Shown one piece after another: positions 42,474 through 52,038 of a stretch of DNA of 64,000 nt (the first letter of the stretch is position 1; every line of letters starts with the position of its first letter). Origin of the DNA: Clostridium thermosuccinogenes (GTDB lineage Bacteria; Bacillota; Clostridia; Acetivibrionales; DSM-5807). Location of the stretch: NCBI RefSeq assembly GCF_002896855.1, contig NZ_CP021850.1, forward strand, positions 2,629,665-2,693,664, read 5' to 3'. The position numbers and the translations under genes were made by a program. The notes beneath the pieces are model-generated. The model did not search any database. It was given only the letters and a program-made list of their open reading frames with translations, and was not told where the DNA came from.

Positions 42474-45293
42474 TCATTTCCTAATTATTTTAAAATACCG
42501 ACGGGAAATAGCTTTTCTTACTTCCTCAACAAATACAATCAATGGGGGCAGAACTATCAGAAATAGCCATTCATTAATGCCTATGGGCGCAGTTTGAAAG
42601 ATTTCCTGCAGGAATGGAACATATATGATTAAACTTATCAACAGCAGTTCGAAAATTATTCCCCTCATTATTGTCCTATTTCCAAACAGACCAACCTTAA
42701 ACACAGATTGCCTTTCCGTACGGCAGTTCAATACCATACCTATCTGGCAGAATACAATAGCTGCAAGGGTCATGGTGGTCGCTTGTCTATAAATCACACC
42801 GGAACTAGCCAATGGAACATTCGGCCAGCCATTCAGCATATTCACAAAGAAATAGGCTCCCAATGCGATAACAGACTCTATCAATCCATACCAAAAGAAC
42901 CCCTTAATGACAATATGCCTATTAAGCAGTGTTTCCCGCTGAGTGCGTGGCGGCCTGTCCATAATACCTTTCTCAGGGAGTTCAGTACCTAGTCCGAGTG
43001 CCGGTAACATATCTGTGCCAAGGTCAATCAATAGAATCTGCATTACCGTCAAAGGCAACGGTATACCTCCCCTTGAAAACAGAAAAGCAGCGGAAGGTAG
43101 GGCTTCAGGTGTATTGCTGTTGAGGATGTAGAGTATAAATTTTCGGATATTGTTATAGACAGCCCGGCCTTCTTCAATGGCTCTGACTATTGAAGCAAAA
43201 TTATCATCGGTAAGGATCATATCGGCAGCTTCTTTGGCAACATCTGTGCCGGAAATTCCCATAGCCACACCAATATCCGCCTTTTTCAGCGCAGGCGAAT
43301 CATTTACGCCATCCCCCGTCACAGCTACAACATGACCCATTTCCTGCAGGTTGCTCACTACTCGGTATTTCTGTTCAGGCGCCACCCTGGCGAAAATCAC
43401 TTCGTCTTTTAAAGCTTCCTTAAGCTCCTCATCCGACATATTTCCCAGCTCTGTACCTGATATTATGCGTGGGTGTTCTCCTTTAACGATACCAATACGT
43501 TTGGCAATACTCTCGGCTGTCAAGCCGTAATCGCCTGTGATCATGATAATCCTTATATTGGCTTTATGGCATTTCTCAACTGCAGCTGCCACTTCCGGTC
43601 TCGGAGGATCAGCCATAACCACAAGACCTATAAAGGTCATATCCCTTTCCACAAGCTCAGGGGTATATGCACTCAAAGCAGCAGGCAAGTTGTCCTTTTG
43701 AGACATGAGGCGGTAAGCAACCGCCAATACACGGAGACCGTTTCTGGCATACTTATCGTTTGCTTCCATGATTCGGGCACGCTGCTCATCCGTCAGTTCC
43801 TCACGCCTGTTCTGCCTATGTATCCCCGTACATAATTCCAGCACCTCTTTAGGTGAGCCTTTTATATAAGCAATTCTCCGGCATCCTTCCACAGGCTTTT
43901 CCAGTTGATGGATGGTGCTCATTCTTTTGCGTCTGGAGTCGAAAGGCAATTCCCTCAGTCTCGGTGTCAAGGTCGATTGCTCATCCACATCAATTCCTGC
44001 CTTTTTTGCCACAACTCCCAAGCAGGCTTCCGTCGGATCTCCCAGAACAGTATATCTCTCCGATTCCTCCTTTGGAGGTATCACACGGGCATTGCTGCAC
44101 AAAGCAGCCGCAGTGAGGAGCAGCTTCAAATCCCCATTATTGGCGGCACTTACTTCCTGCTGTCCAGCTATAATTTTACCTTCCGGGGCATAGCCCAGAC
44201 CTGTAACCTCAAATTCCTGATCCAACAACCATAAATTGCTTACAGTCATTTCATTCTGCGTTAAGGTTCCGGTCTTGTCTGAGCATATGACGGAAGTGCA
44301 CCCCAACGTTTCAACAGCAGAAAGTTTCTTAACCAGCGCATGCTCCTTAGCCATACGCTGAACAGCCATCGCCAGTGACAAAGTGACTGTAGGCAATAAT
44401 CCTTCCGGGATGAATGCTACAACCATACCCAAGGAAAAAATGAAGGCTTGAGCCAGGGGCTGCCTTACAAAAAAGACAGCTGCCGCAAAAAAAATCACAC
44501 CGGCGCTTATGGCAATTATCGAAATTTGCTTAGTGAGCTTGTCTAGCTCCTTTTCCAGCGGGCTCTTTTCTTCCTTCAGGGTTTGGGTTAAATCTGCAAT
44601 TTTACCGAATTCGGTGCTCATTCCTGTGGAAATTATCACTGCCTTGCCTGTACCGCTGGACACGCTGGTACCTGCAAAAATAAGGTTCGGAATTTCAAAT
44701 CTGGAAAGACCTTCGCGTAAAACAGGATCATAAGCCTTACGCACCGGATTGGATTCCCCGGTCAGTGTGGATTGATTCACCTGTAGGTCACTGCTTGCAA
44801 TCAGACGCGCGTCTGCCGATATCTTATCACCCTCCTCAATAAGCATGATATCACCAGGAACCAAATCCTCCGCCAGTATTTGCTGCTCTTGTCCATCTCT
44901 GATGACTCTTGTATAGGAAGGCAGCATTTTTTTCAGAGCTTCGGTTGCTTTGCCCGCACGATGCTCCTGCCAGTAACTGAATATACCATTGATGATATTA
45001 ACCATCCAGATAGCGATGCCCAGCTGGGGCATATCAGCTACAAAGGCAATAATGCCGCCGGTCCACAAAAGTATAGCCATTAAGCCAGTGAAGTTGGACA
45101 GGAAAACCAGAATGGGGGACTTGTCCTTTTTCTCGCTTATTATATTCCTGCCGTACTTTTGTTGCCTTCTTTTTGCCTCTTCCGAAGTAAGACCATTGGC
45201 ATTTGTGTCCAGTAATTTGCATGCGTCTTCAACTGTAAGCTTGCATATGTTTTCAGTACTTTTTTCTTTCAATGCTTCATTCTTTTTCTCCAT
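42474..45293 (-). CDS. Cation-transporting P-type ATPase (P2, Na,K-ATPase-like motifs)
   Basis: 939 residues: N-terminal cation-ATPase domain, actuator TLTGES (about 176-181), FIPEGLLPTVTLSLA (about 294-308), phosphorylation motif CSDKTGTLT (Asp about 339), TGDGVND hinge and C-terminal helices. PEGLLPTVT and QILLIDLGTDMLPALGLGTE are closest to Na,K-ATPase sequences rather than the SERCA PEGLP type. The start MEKKNEAL follows AGAGGA. First gene of an operon with two TrkA proteins and a flavin reductase. Ca2+ transport remains possible. Confidence 0.9.
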   Translation of the reverse strand: MEKKNEALKEKSTENICKLTVEDACKLLDTNANGLTSEEAKRRQQKYGRNIISEKKDKSPILVFLSNFTGLMAILLWTGGIIAFVADMPQLGIAIWMVNIINGIFSYWQEHRAGKATEALKKMLPSYTRVIRDGQEQQILAEDLVPGDIMLIEEGDKISADARLIASSDLQVNQSTLTGESNPVRKAYDPVLREGLSRFEIPNLIFAGTSVSSGTGKAVIISTGMSTEFGKIADLTQTLKEEKSPLEKELDKLTKQISIIAISAGVIFFAAAVFFVRQPLAQAFIFSLGMVVAFIPEGLLPTVTLSLAMAVQRMAKEHALVKKLSAVETLGCTSVICSDKTGTLTQNEMTVSNLWLLDQEFEVTGLGYAPEGKIIAGQQEVSAANNGDLKLLLTAAALCSNARVIPPKEESERYTVLGDPTEACLGVVAKKAGIDVDEQSTLTPRLRELPFDSRRKRMSTIHQLEKPVEGCRRIAYIKGSPKEVLELCTGIHRQNRREELTDEQRARIMEANDKYARNGLRVLAVAYRLMSQKDNLPAALSAYTPELVERDMTFIGLVVMADPPRPEVAAAVEKCHKANIRIIMITGDYGLTAESIAKRIGIVKGEHPRIISGTELGNMSDEELKEALKDEVIFARVAPEQKYRVVSNLQEMGHVVAVTGDGVNDSPALKKADIGVAMGISGTDVAKEAADMILTDDNFASIVRAIEEGRAVYNNIRKFILYILNSNTPEALPSAAFLFSRGGIPLPLTVMQILLIDLGTDMLPALGLGTELPEKGIMDRPPRTQRETLLNRHIVIKGFFWYGLIESVIALGAYFFVNMLNGWPNVPLASSGVIYRQATTMTLAAIVFCQIGMVLNCRTERQSVFKVGLFGNRTIMRGIIFELLLISLIIYVPFLQEIFQTAPIGINEWLFLIVLPPLIVFVEEVRKAISRRYFKIIRK

Positions 45294-45696
45294 ATAATAT
45301 TCCTCTCTATACCAAAATAGTGCTATAAAACTAAATGCTAATACAATAGCACACTTTGTTATTTGTTGCATCTTCGGAATATTTTGATATTATCCTTATT
45401 CTCTCAGACTTTTGTAACCCGCATAAAATATAATATGGTTTTGTTCTTAACCAAGTTTTTTCTTCTTTTTTTCAATCTTTTTTAGTTTTCCTTTTTGAAA
45501 AATTAATTATTTATATGGATTATTTCCACTTTTCTCATGGAAGGCAGACTTAAAAGTAATACACAAAAAAGACCGGTAGATTAATAGATCAATTAAAAAG
45601 CCTTTGCAGCAGGATTTTATGTATTAACCCGCTGCAAAGGCTTAAGCCTGTAAACTATGGTCTATAACATACGATTATCATCATTCAGGCTTTTAA
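45294..45696. other. Intergenic region upstream of the P-type ATPase
   Basis: AT-rich, with the M13 peptidase terminator at 45599-45644. No gene was seen. Confidence 0.55.
45599..45644 (-). terminator. Terminator of the SLH-M13 peptidase gene
   Basis: AAGCCTTTGCAGC pairs perfectly with GCTGCAAAGGCTT across a 20-nt loop with further pairing inside. Confidence 0.85.
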
Positions 45697-48114
45697 TCAC
45701 CAGACTGTTACTCGATCTTCAGGAGCGAGGTAAAGCATGTCGCCTTCCTCAATGCCATAGGTATCATAGAACTCCTGGAAATTCCTAAGCACCTGATTTA
45801 CCCTGAATTTATTGGGCGCATGCACATCCTGGGTTGCCAAAAGCTGATAAATCTGGTTAGTGGCTGTCATACGCCATATTCTCGCATTGCTTTCAAACAG
45901 TTCTTTATAGTTTACGTCCTCCATATTAGCAGCAATATCCAGTATGCAAGCCATGGCTCCGATATCAGCCACATTTTCAGATAATGTCAGTGCACCGCTA
46001 ACAACGGCACCTGGTGCAATCTCAAGTCCTTCATACAAATCAATGACCTGCTGGCATTTTTGCTGGAAGGTTATATAATCTTCATCCTTCCACCAGTTTT
46101 TCATATTTCCGTCTTTGTCAAACTGAGCCCCATTATTGTCAAATGCATGGGTGATCTCATGGGCTATCACCGTGCCTATACCACCCAGATTCTGCTCCCT
46201 CGACGCATTGACATCATAGAAGGGAGCCTGCAGAATTCCGGCAGGGAAAATTATTTCATTGCTGGTGGCATTATAAAAAGCATTTACCATATGAGGGGGA
46301 ATTGACCACTTTGACTTGTCTACCGGCTTGGACAGCAAGCTCTTTGAATACTTGGCCTGGGCCGCAGTAATGGCAAGTATGTTGCCCAAGAGGGACCCAC
46401 CCTCATCATAAGACTTAATTTCAATATTGCTCAACGGATCTTCCCAAGTATCCGGATATCCGATCTTGAGCTTTATTGCCTTCAGCTTGGATATCGCTGC
46501 TGCTTTGGTTTCATCCGTCATCCAGTCCAGAGCCTGTATGCGCTTCTCAAATGCAGCAATAATTTCCGATACAATATCCTCAACGTCTTTCTTAGCTTCT
46601 TCGGAGAAATACCTCTCTACGTATATCCTTCCCAGGTAACTGCTCATAACTGAATTAAGCATGTTAAAAGCTTTATCTTCCTGGCTCAAAGTGCTGTCGA
46701 TTCCCATAAATGCACTGTTAAATGCATTGATTGCATTTTCCAGGTCTTCCGACAAGAAGGAAGCGGTATTTATCACCAGATAATAACGCGCATAATCTTT
46801 AAGCACTTCCAGGTTTTCATCGGTCATGAGCTCTCCTGTTTTTCTCATAAGACCCACATCTGTAATTATGACATTTTCTACATTTTCATATCCCAAATCT
46901 TTCAGGTATTTCTTGATATCAACACCTTTAAACATGTCTGCCACTTCATCAACAGTCATCGGATTATAAATATTTTCCACTCTGCTGGCCTCCTCATTGC
47001 TGAGGGTGGATGCAGCGACAATCTTTTCAAAAGCATAGATGTCCTGAGCGCTCTTCAGGGCGCTTTCTTCAGTAGACCCAGTAAGAATGAACATCTGCGC
47101 GATGAAGTTTTCATAAAGAGCCTTTATCTGAGGATTTTCATTCAACATGTATACGGATGGCAGAGCCGTGGAAAGTCCTGAACCGTACAGGACATAGCGG
47201 CTGCTGTCAACGAAGTCGATAGAAGGACCAAAGCCGAACAAAAGGCTCAAGCCAATTTCATTTTCAAACTGCGCTGATATGTCAATAAGCTCCTGCACAG
47301 TTTTAGCTTCACTTATTCGGTCCAAATACGGCTTTATAGGTTCTATTCCCTCTTTATTACGGTTTTCTACATCAACTATAGTGCTGTAGAAATCTGCCAT
47401 TTTCTGCTCTATAGTGCCTTCCTGCCAGGTATCTGCATTATCAATGAGATCCTTTACTATGGCTTTTAATTTATTGCTGTTGTTGATATCAACTTCACTA
47501 AAGGAGCTGTATGTAGGATAACCTGCAGGCAGTTTGGCAGTTTTTAACCAGTCCTTGTTGACTGCATAGTAAAAGTCGTCCTGAGGTCTCGTTTCTGAAA
47601 GCTTTTCTATGCGGTCCAGAATAATATTGAGCTGATTCTGGGTCAGAAAATCCTCTGCGCCAAAATTGCCGTTTCCATATCCATTAATGATACCGGCCTG
47701 AACCAGCCTGCTGACATCACCAGCATTTTCCGCAGGAACATCGGAAAAGGCCAGCTTCGGCTTTACAATGGGGAGCTCACGAATTGAGCGGCTTATTATA
47801 ACAGCAAATTCCAGGCGGGTTATGTTCTCCGACGGATTTAATTCACTTCCCGGAATTCCGTCTATAATTCCGTTGGCAACAGCAATCCCGAGCTCATCTG
47901 CGAATTCCGGGCTTACCCTGTCGGCATCAGAAAAAACACTGATATCTCCTTCAGTTTTGCTAAGCGCTCCGGTGCCTATCGTCTCAAGGAGACGTGCAAC
48001 AGCCTGCTCCCGGGTAACATACTGTACCGATTCAGCAGCATATACGGGTAATACGCTAAAAATCAGTACAAAACACAAAAATACGCTTACTATTTTACGT
48101 TTAAGTCCTGTCAT
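45697..48114 (-). CDS. S-layer-anchored M13 (neprilysin-type) metallopeptidase
   Basis: 805 residues. Signal peptide (MTGLKRKIVSVFLCFVLIFSVLPVYA), then SLH repeats to about residue 180 (ADELGIAVANGIIDGIPGSELNPSENITRLEFAVII and AGIINGYGNGNFGAEDFLT), then the M13 peptidase. Zinc motif HEITHAF, second-sphere ENVADIGA and the C-terminal VW of the family are present. SLH repeats would hold it on the cell wall, so it probably trims or digests peptides outside. AAGGAG precedes the ATG. Confidence 0.92.
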   Translation of the reverse strand: MTGLKRKIVSVFLCFVLIFSVLPVYAAESVQYVTREQAVARLLETIGTGALSKTEGDISVFSDADRVSPEFADELGIAVANGIIDGIPGSELNPSENITRLEFAVIISRSIRELPIVKPKLAFSDVPAENAGDVSRLVQAGIINGYGNGNFGAEDFLTQNQLNIILDRIEKLSETRPQDDFYYAVNKDWLKTAKLPAGYPTYSSFSEVDINNSNKLKAIVKDLIDNADTWQEGTIEQKMADFYSTIVDVENRNKEGIEPIKPYLDRISEAKTVQELIDISAQFENEIGLSLLFGFGPSIDFVDSSRYVLYGSGLSTALPSVYMLNENPQIKALYENFIAQMFILTGSTEESALKSAQDIYAFEKIVAASTLSNEEASRVENIYNPMTVDEVADMFKGVDIKKYLKDLGYENVENVIITDVGLMRKTGELMTDENLEVLKDYARYYLVINTASFLSEDLENAINAFNSAFMGIDSTLSQEDKAFNMLNSVMSSYLGRIYVERYFSEEAKKDVEDIVSEIIAAFEKRIQALDWMTDETKAAAISKLKAIKLKIGYPDTWEDPLSNIEIKSYDEGGSLLGNILAITAAQAKYSKSLLSKPVDKSKWSIPPHMVNAFYNATSNEIIFPAGILQAPFYDVNASREQNLGGIGTVIAHEITHAFDNNGAQFDKDGNMKNWWKDEDYITFQQKCQQVIDLYEGLEIAPGAVVSGALTLSENVADIGAMACILDIAANMEDVNYKELFESNARIWRMTATNQIYQLLATQDVHAPNKFRVNQVLRNFQEFYDTYGIEEGDMLYLAPEDRVTVW

Positions 48115-48461
48115 ATACTATCTCCTTTTCTGTTCAAACATCCCTGCGATGATTTGAATATTTTTCCTTTATTATAATATAAATTTGGCATAATGTCCAA
48201 TATTGCCGCATTTAGTTGGCTTCCATAGTAATCTGGGACATTAAAAGCAAATACATGTATTTTTTATAAGAATCTGATATTAAAATATCAGCAAAAAGCA
48301 GAATTATTAAAATATGCAATCTGCAAAGAAAAATACCTTGCCTAAGGCCTCCTGCCGCTTACTTTTTGAAGCTTCCGGCGGCTTCGACCAGTCCTGTTAT
48401 TATTTATCAAGGCGTTAAAAAAGGAATCTCGCAATTGCAAGACTCCTTAAATTTCAATTTT
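48115..48461. other. Intergenic region between peptidase and desulfoferrodoxin
   Basis: It holds the terminator at 48417-48449 and an A/T-rich likely promoter for the peptidase. No gene was seen. Confidence 0.5.
48417..48449 (-). terminator. Terminator of the desulfoferrodoxin gene
   Basis: AAGGAATCTCGCAATTGC and its near-complement GCAAGACTCCTT pair, with TTTTTT following on the minus strand. Confidence 0.8.
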
Positions 48462-48836
48462 TTATATTTCAGCCTTCCATAATCCATGCAGATTACAGTA
48501 CTCATAAACTGTTCCCTGACTGACCTCTGCAAACTCCGCCTTAGGTTCCATCCCAGGCTTTAGATAAACTATTTCCAGCTTATCATCGGTTTCCAGACCG
48601 ATCCATTCAATATGATGTTCAGGGATCATCGGATGCACGACTGAACCGATTTGAACTTTGATTTTTCCACCTTCTTTGGTTATGGCCGGAACATGCTTTT
48701 CCTTCGCACCATCCGAAGTATTAGCTACCAGTTTGTTCATCGGGCGCTCACAACAGGTCAGGGTTCCTCCCCCGTTTTTCAATAAAGCCACCATGTTGCC
48801 GCATACCTCACAACGATAAAAAACAGCATTGGACAT
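48462..48836 (-). CDS. dfx: Desulfoferrodoxin (superoxide reductase)
   Basis: 124 residues: desulforedoxin domain (FYRCEVCGNMVALLKNGGGTLTCCERPM) with four Cys for the Fe(Cys)4 centre, and a superoxide reductase domain with its Fe(His)4Cys ligands in EKHVPAITKE, VHPMIPEHHIEWIG and EYCNLHGLWK. It reduces superoxide to peroxide without making oxygen, a classic anaerobe defence. AGGAGG precedes the ATG. A 10-bp inverted repeat lies upstream. Confidence 0.97.
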   Translation of the reverse strand: MSNAVFYRCEVCGNMVALLKNGGGTLTCCERPMNKLVANTSDGAKEKHVPAITKEGGKIKVQIGSVVHPMIPEHHIEWIGLETDDKLEIVYLKPGMEPKAEFAEVSQGTVYEYCNLHGLWKAEI

Positions 48837-48880
48837 TGTAAAACCTCCTCTTTGGATTATATTTATAGCTTGCAGTCATG

Positions 48881-48934
48881 TTAGTGATAATATTCATCTT
48901 ATTGTTAATAAATACCACATTATTTTATCACTAA
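48881..48934. promoter_or_regulatory. Long-spaced inverted repeat upstream of desulfoferrodoxin
   Basis: TTAGTGATAA and TTATCACTAA are perfect complements 34 nt apart, 45 nt upstream of the start. Possible regulator half-sites or mRNA leader stem. Confidence 0.4.
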
Positions 48935-49047
48935 ACAGGAAATATTATCCATAAGCTGCATGAGCTCAGGAAGCTTATAAATCCCTAACAAAATCGTGCT
49001 CAGTATACCTCATTTGTTCTGCGTCTTTATACCTTAAATTAACTGCA

Positions 49048-49788
49048 TTAAATCTGGTTTAAGGTGCGTTTTAAGAATTCCCTGGTGCGTTCCTGCGCAG
49101 GGTTGTTGAAAATCTGCTCCGGACTTCCTTCCTCAACTATTACTCCGTTGTCCATAAACACCACGCGGTCGGAAACTTCCTTGGCAAAACCCATTTCATG
49201 GGTAACCACCAGCATGGTAAGACCGGTTTCAGCCAGCTCCTTCATAACTTTAAGGACCTCGCCCACCATTTCCGGGTCCAGCGCCGATGTCGGTTCATCA
49301 AACAGCATTACATCCGGCTCCATTGATAATGCTCTGGCTATAGCCACACGCTGTTTTTGTCCTCCCGACAGCTGTCTCGGTTTTGCATTCACATATTGGT
49401 CCATTCCAACAACTTTCAGGTACTTCATAGCCACTTTTTCGGCCTCTTCCCTGGAGCGTTTCAAGACCTTCATCTGCCCTACTATGCAGTTTCCTAAAAC
49501 ATTGTGATTGTTAAACAGGTTGAATTGCTGGAAGACCATCCCCATCTTTGTACGGTATTCATATATATCATGACCGTCGTCTAAAATATTCTGCCCTTTA
49601 TAAATAATTTGGCCGCCACTCGGCTTCTCCAACAGATTAATACAGCGAAGCAGTGTCGATTTTCCAGATCCGGAGGAGCCGATGATACAAACCACTTCTC
49701 CTTTAGCAACTGAAAAATTTATGTCTTTTAGTACTTCATGACCTCCAAAGGACTTGCTCAAGTGCTGGATATCGATAACTTTTTCCAT
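49048..49788 (-). CDS. Amino-acid ABC transporter ATP-binding protein (GlnQ/HisP type)
   Basis: 246 residues: [57 protein letters not shown] and VTHEMGFA, all diagnostic of the polar amino acid importer ATPases. AAGGGG precedes the ATG. Last gene of a binding-protein/permease/ATPase operon under a lysine riboswitch. Confidence 0.95.
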   Translation of the reverse strand: MEKVIDIQHLSKSFGGHEVLKDINFSVAKGEVVCIIGSSGSGKSTLLRCINLLEKPSGGQIIYKGQNILDDGHDIYEYRTKMGMVFQQFNLFNNHNVLGNCIVGQMKVLKRSREEAEKVAMKYLKVVGMDQYVNAKPRQLSGGQKQRVAIARALSMEPDVMLFDEPTSALDPEMVGEVLKVMKELAETGLTMLVVTHEMGFAKEVSDRVVFMDNGVIVEEGSPEQIFNNPAQERTREFLKRTLNQI

Positions 49789-49820
49789 GGATTACACCCC
49801 TTTGTCTATATCCGGCTTGC

Positions 49821-50588
49821 TTAGCCATTTTTTGTCCTGACTTGCATATTCTGAGGTATTTCTGCTTGTATTTGACCCGCATGCAGGACATAATTCTCCG
49901 GGCCATCCATCTTCTTTTCAAGGTAGCGAAGAATCCTTGTAACCGAATAGGTCATAATAAAATATATAATGCATGCAATAAAGAACGGTTCAAAGAATTT
50001 AAACGTACTGCCAGCAATTGATTTGGTCTGGAAATACAGCTCAGTAACAGAAATAACATTTAGCACCGAGGTATCCTTAATATTGATCACAAACTCATTG
50101 CCTGTTGCCGGCAGTATATTACGAATGGCCTGCGGCAGCACTACATTGAACATTGTCTGGGTATGGTTCATGCCTATGGCCTGGGCTGCTTCATACTGGC
50201 CTTTATCTATGGAAATTATGCCCCCGCGGATAATTTCCGCCATATAAGCTCCAGTATTTATCGAAACTACTAGAATTGCTGCCACCATACGGTTCATATC
50301 CAGCCCAAAGGCTTGGGCAGAGCCGTAAAATATAACCATTGCCTGCACAATCATGGGGGTGCCCCGGAATATTTCTATATATGCTGAAAGAACAGCATTT
50401 GCAACTTTTAAAATCCACCTTTTAGCTCCTCTTTCCGGGACTGGAATGGTACGGATAACTCCCACCACCAAACCAATGACAAAACCAAAAACAGTACCGA
50501 TTATAGAAACCAGCAGAGTCACACCCGCTCCCCTAAGAAGCATAGGCCAGTATTTTGATATTATTTGTAGAATAAGCTCAAAGCTCAT
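49821..50588 (-). CDS. Amino-acid ABC transporter permease (HisM/GlnP type)
   Basis: 255 residues with the family loop GGIISIDKGQYEAAQAIGMNHTQTMFNVVLPQAIRNILPATGNEFVINIKDTSVL and about five helices. The EAA motif docks the ATPase. A short polar C-terminal tail is present. AAGGAGGGG precedes the ATG. A single permease gene suggests a homodimeric channel. Confidence 0.94.
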   Translation of the reverse strand: MSFELILQIISKYWPMLLRGAGVTLLVSIIGTVFGFVIGLVVGVIRTIPVPERGAKRWILKVANAVLSAYIEIFRGTPMIVQAMVIFYGSAQAFGLDMNRMVAAILVVSINTGAYMAEIIRGGIISIDKGQYEAAQAIGMNHTQTMFNVVLPQAIRNILPATGNEFVINIKDTSVLNVISVTELYFQTKSIAGSTFKFFEPFFIACIIYFIMTYSVTRILRYLEKKMDGPENYVLHAGQIQAEIPQNMQVRTKNG

Positions 50589-50612
50589 TTTGCCCCTCCT
50601 TTAATCATAAAT

Positions 50613-50644
50613 GAAACCGAATGCGTAAAAATGCACTCGGTTTC
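50613..50644 (-). terminator. Hairpin between binding-protein and permease genes
   Basis: GAAACCGA and TCGGTTTC with inner pairs form a stem 29 nt after the binding-protein stop. Such hairpins commonly protect the 5' part of the mRNA so the binding protein exceeds the membrane parts. Confidence 0.65.
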
Positions 50645-50672
50645 CATAAATCCTGTTTCTAATACCGGGATG

Positions 50673-51485
50673 TCAATTTGATGCCGGCTGGTTTTTTATT
50701 GCGGCATCCATAATGCTTATGCGTTCCTCTTCCGAGATACCTGCCAGTATTTCATTGATTTTATTTTTCAGATCACTGCCTTTTTTGATACCTACTGCAA
50801 TTGACGTATCTTCCTCCGATGTCTCAAATCCATCGGTGAACACCACCATCTTGAAGTTTGGATTGGCAGCTTCAGCACTGACCCCTTCAGGGCGTTCGGA
50901 CACATATCCGTCAATTACTCCCGATTCAAGGGCAGTTCTCATGGCAGGAAAATCATCCATGGCTGTCTGCTTGTCTACTCCCTCAATCTGATCTATTACC
51001 GTATAATGGAATGTGTTTAGCTGGGCAGTTATTTTTGCACCCTTGAAATCCTGTATTGAGGTTGCATTCTCATATTTGGAGCCTTTTTTTACAACCATAA
51101 CCAGATCAGACTTATAGTAATCATCGGTAAAGTCGATGGATTCCTTACGTTCTGCCGTTGGTGACATGCCTGCAATTATCGCATCGATTTTGCCTGATGT
51201 CAGTGCCGGTATAAGGCCAAGCCATTCGGTCTTTACAATAACCAGCTCTTTTCCCAGCCCTTCTGCAATTCTCTTGGCAATTTCCACATCATATCCACCG
51301 GCGTATTCAGAACTGCCGTCTATTTTCACCGCACCACCGGAATCATCCGTCTGGGTCCAGTTAAAGGGCGGATAGCCTGCTTCCATACCCACCTTAAAGG
51401 TTTTGTCATCACTTTTTCGGCATCCTGACAAAAATACGGATAATGCTATGCATGCTGCTGCCAATAAAGATATTTTTTTCTTCAT
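50673..51485 (-). CDS. Amino-acid ABC transporter substrate-binding lipoprotein (lysine predicted)
   Basis: 270 residues. Lipoprotein signal MKKKISLLAAACIALSVFLSGC, then a type II periplasmic-binding fold (KVGMEAGYPPFNWTQ, YDVEIAKRIAEGLGKELVIVKTEWLGLIPALTSGKIDAIIAGMSPTAERKESIDFTDDYY). SMSPTxERK and ligand contacts are those of polar amino acid binders. The lysine riboswitch upstream points to lysine, with arginine or histidine as alternatives. GGGGG precedes the ATG. Confidence 0.93.
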   Translation of the reverse strand: MKKKISLLAAACIALSVFLSGCRKSDDKTFKVGMEAGYPPFNWTQTDDSGGAVKIDGSSEYAGGYDVEIAKRIAEGLGKELVIVKTEWLGLIPALTSGKIDAIIAGMSPTAERKESIDFTDDYYKSDLVMVVKKGSKYENATSIQDFKGAKITAQLNTFHYTVIDQIEGVDKQTAMDDFPAMRTALESGVIDGYVSERPEGVSAEAANPNFKMVVFTDGFETSEEDTSIAVGIKKGSDLKNKINEILAGISEEERISIMDAAIKNQPASN

Positions 51486-51633
51486 GAAACTCCCCCTAAT
51501 TGTTAACCATGATAGCCCTTACTACCATATTATGTTTACTTTCATGTTTTGCAACATTAAATTATGATAAAATAACAAATGTCTGTACCTGGCAACACTA
51601 TTCAGCTTTTTATGCTCTTTTACTTACCAAAAA

Positions 51634-51656
51634 AGACCTGAGGCATTCTCAGGTCT
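51634..51656 (-). terminator. Riboswitch-controlled intrinsic terminator
   Basis: On the minus strand AGACCTGAG pairs with CTCAGGTCT, followed by TTTTTT. It lies between the lysine aptamer and the binding-protein gene, so it is the expression platform of an OFF switch. Confidence 0.9.
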
Positions 51657-51690
51657 TAGTGTCAACAGTCACACCTAGTCCTTCTTTTGC

Positions 51691-51875
51691 CAATGAGATA
51701 GCACAACTCAATAAATCAGGCTTATTTATTGAGACAGTCTTGCAGCTCTTAACTGCAAGCCCAGCAAATAGCACTGAGTATACTATTCGCTTCGGCAGCG
51801 TTTCCTTCTCAATAGCATCATCGCTTCTCAAACTCCTCTAAAGACTGTTAAACGCCGCGCCTCTACCTCACCTGT
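51691..51875 (-). ncRNA. Lysine riboswitch (L-box) aptamer
   Basis: On the minus strand it opens GGTGAGGTAGAGGCGCGG and contains GGAAACGCTGCCGAAGCGAA, TATTTGCTGGGCTTGCAG and the closing GTGCTATCTCATT. All correspond in order to the B. subtilis lysC L-box landmarks (GAUAGAGGUGCG, GCCGAAGC, UUUGCUGG and GGGCUAUCUCGUU). Lysine binding should favour the downstream terminator and lower importer expression. Confidence 0.95.
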
Positions 51876-51910
51876 CAAAAGTGAGGCTTGTTCTATTAAA
51901 TTATACATAT

Positions 51911-51939
51911 AGTCTACAACAACATATTACTGCTGTCAA
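51911..51939 (-). promoter_or_regulatory. Sigma-A-type promoter upstream of the lysine riboswitch
   Basis: TTGACA-N17-TAGACT on the minus strand, 36 nt upstream of the aptamer. Confidence 0.6.
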
Positions 51940-52038
51940 CATACTTTGATATTTTTTGCAAAACAGCGCATAAATAATACTACATCAGAAAAAGAACAAA
52001 CTGACCGAATATCAAAAATCTACCATAAGCAAGCAAAT

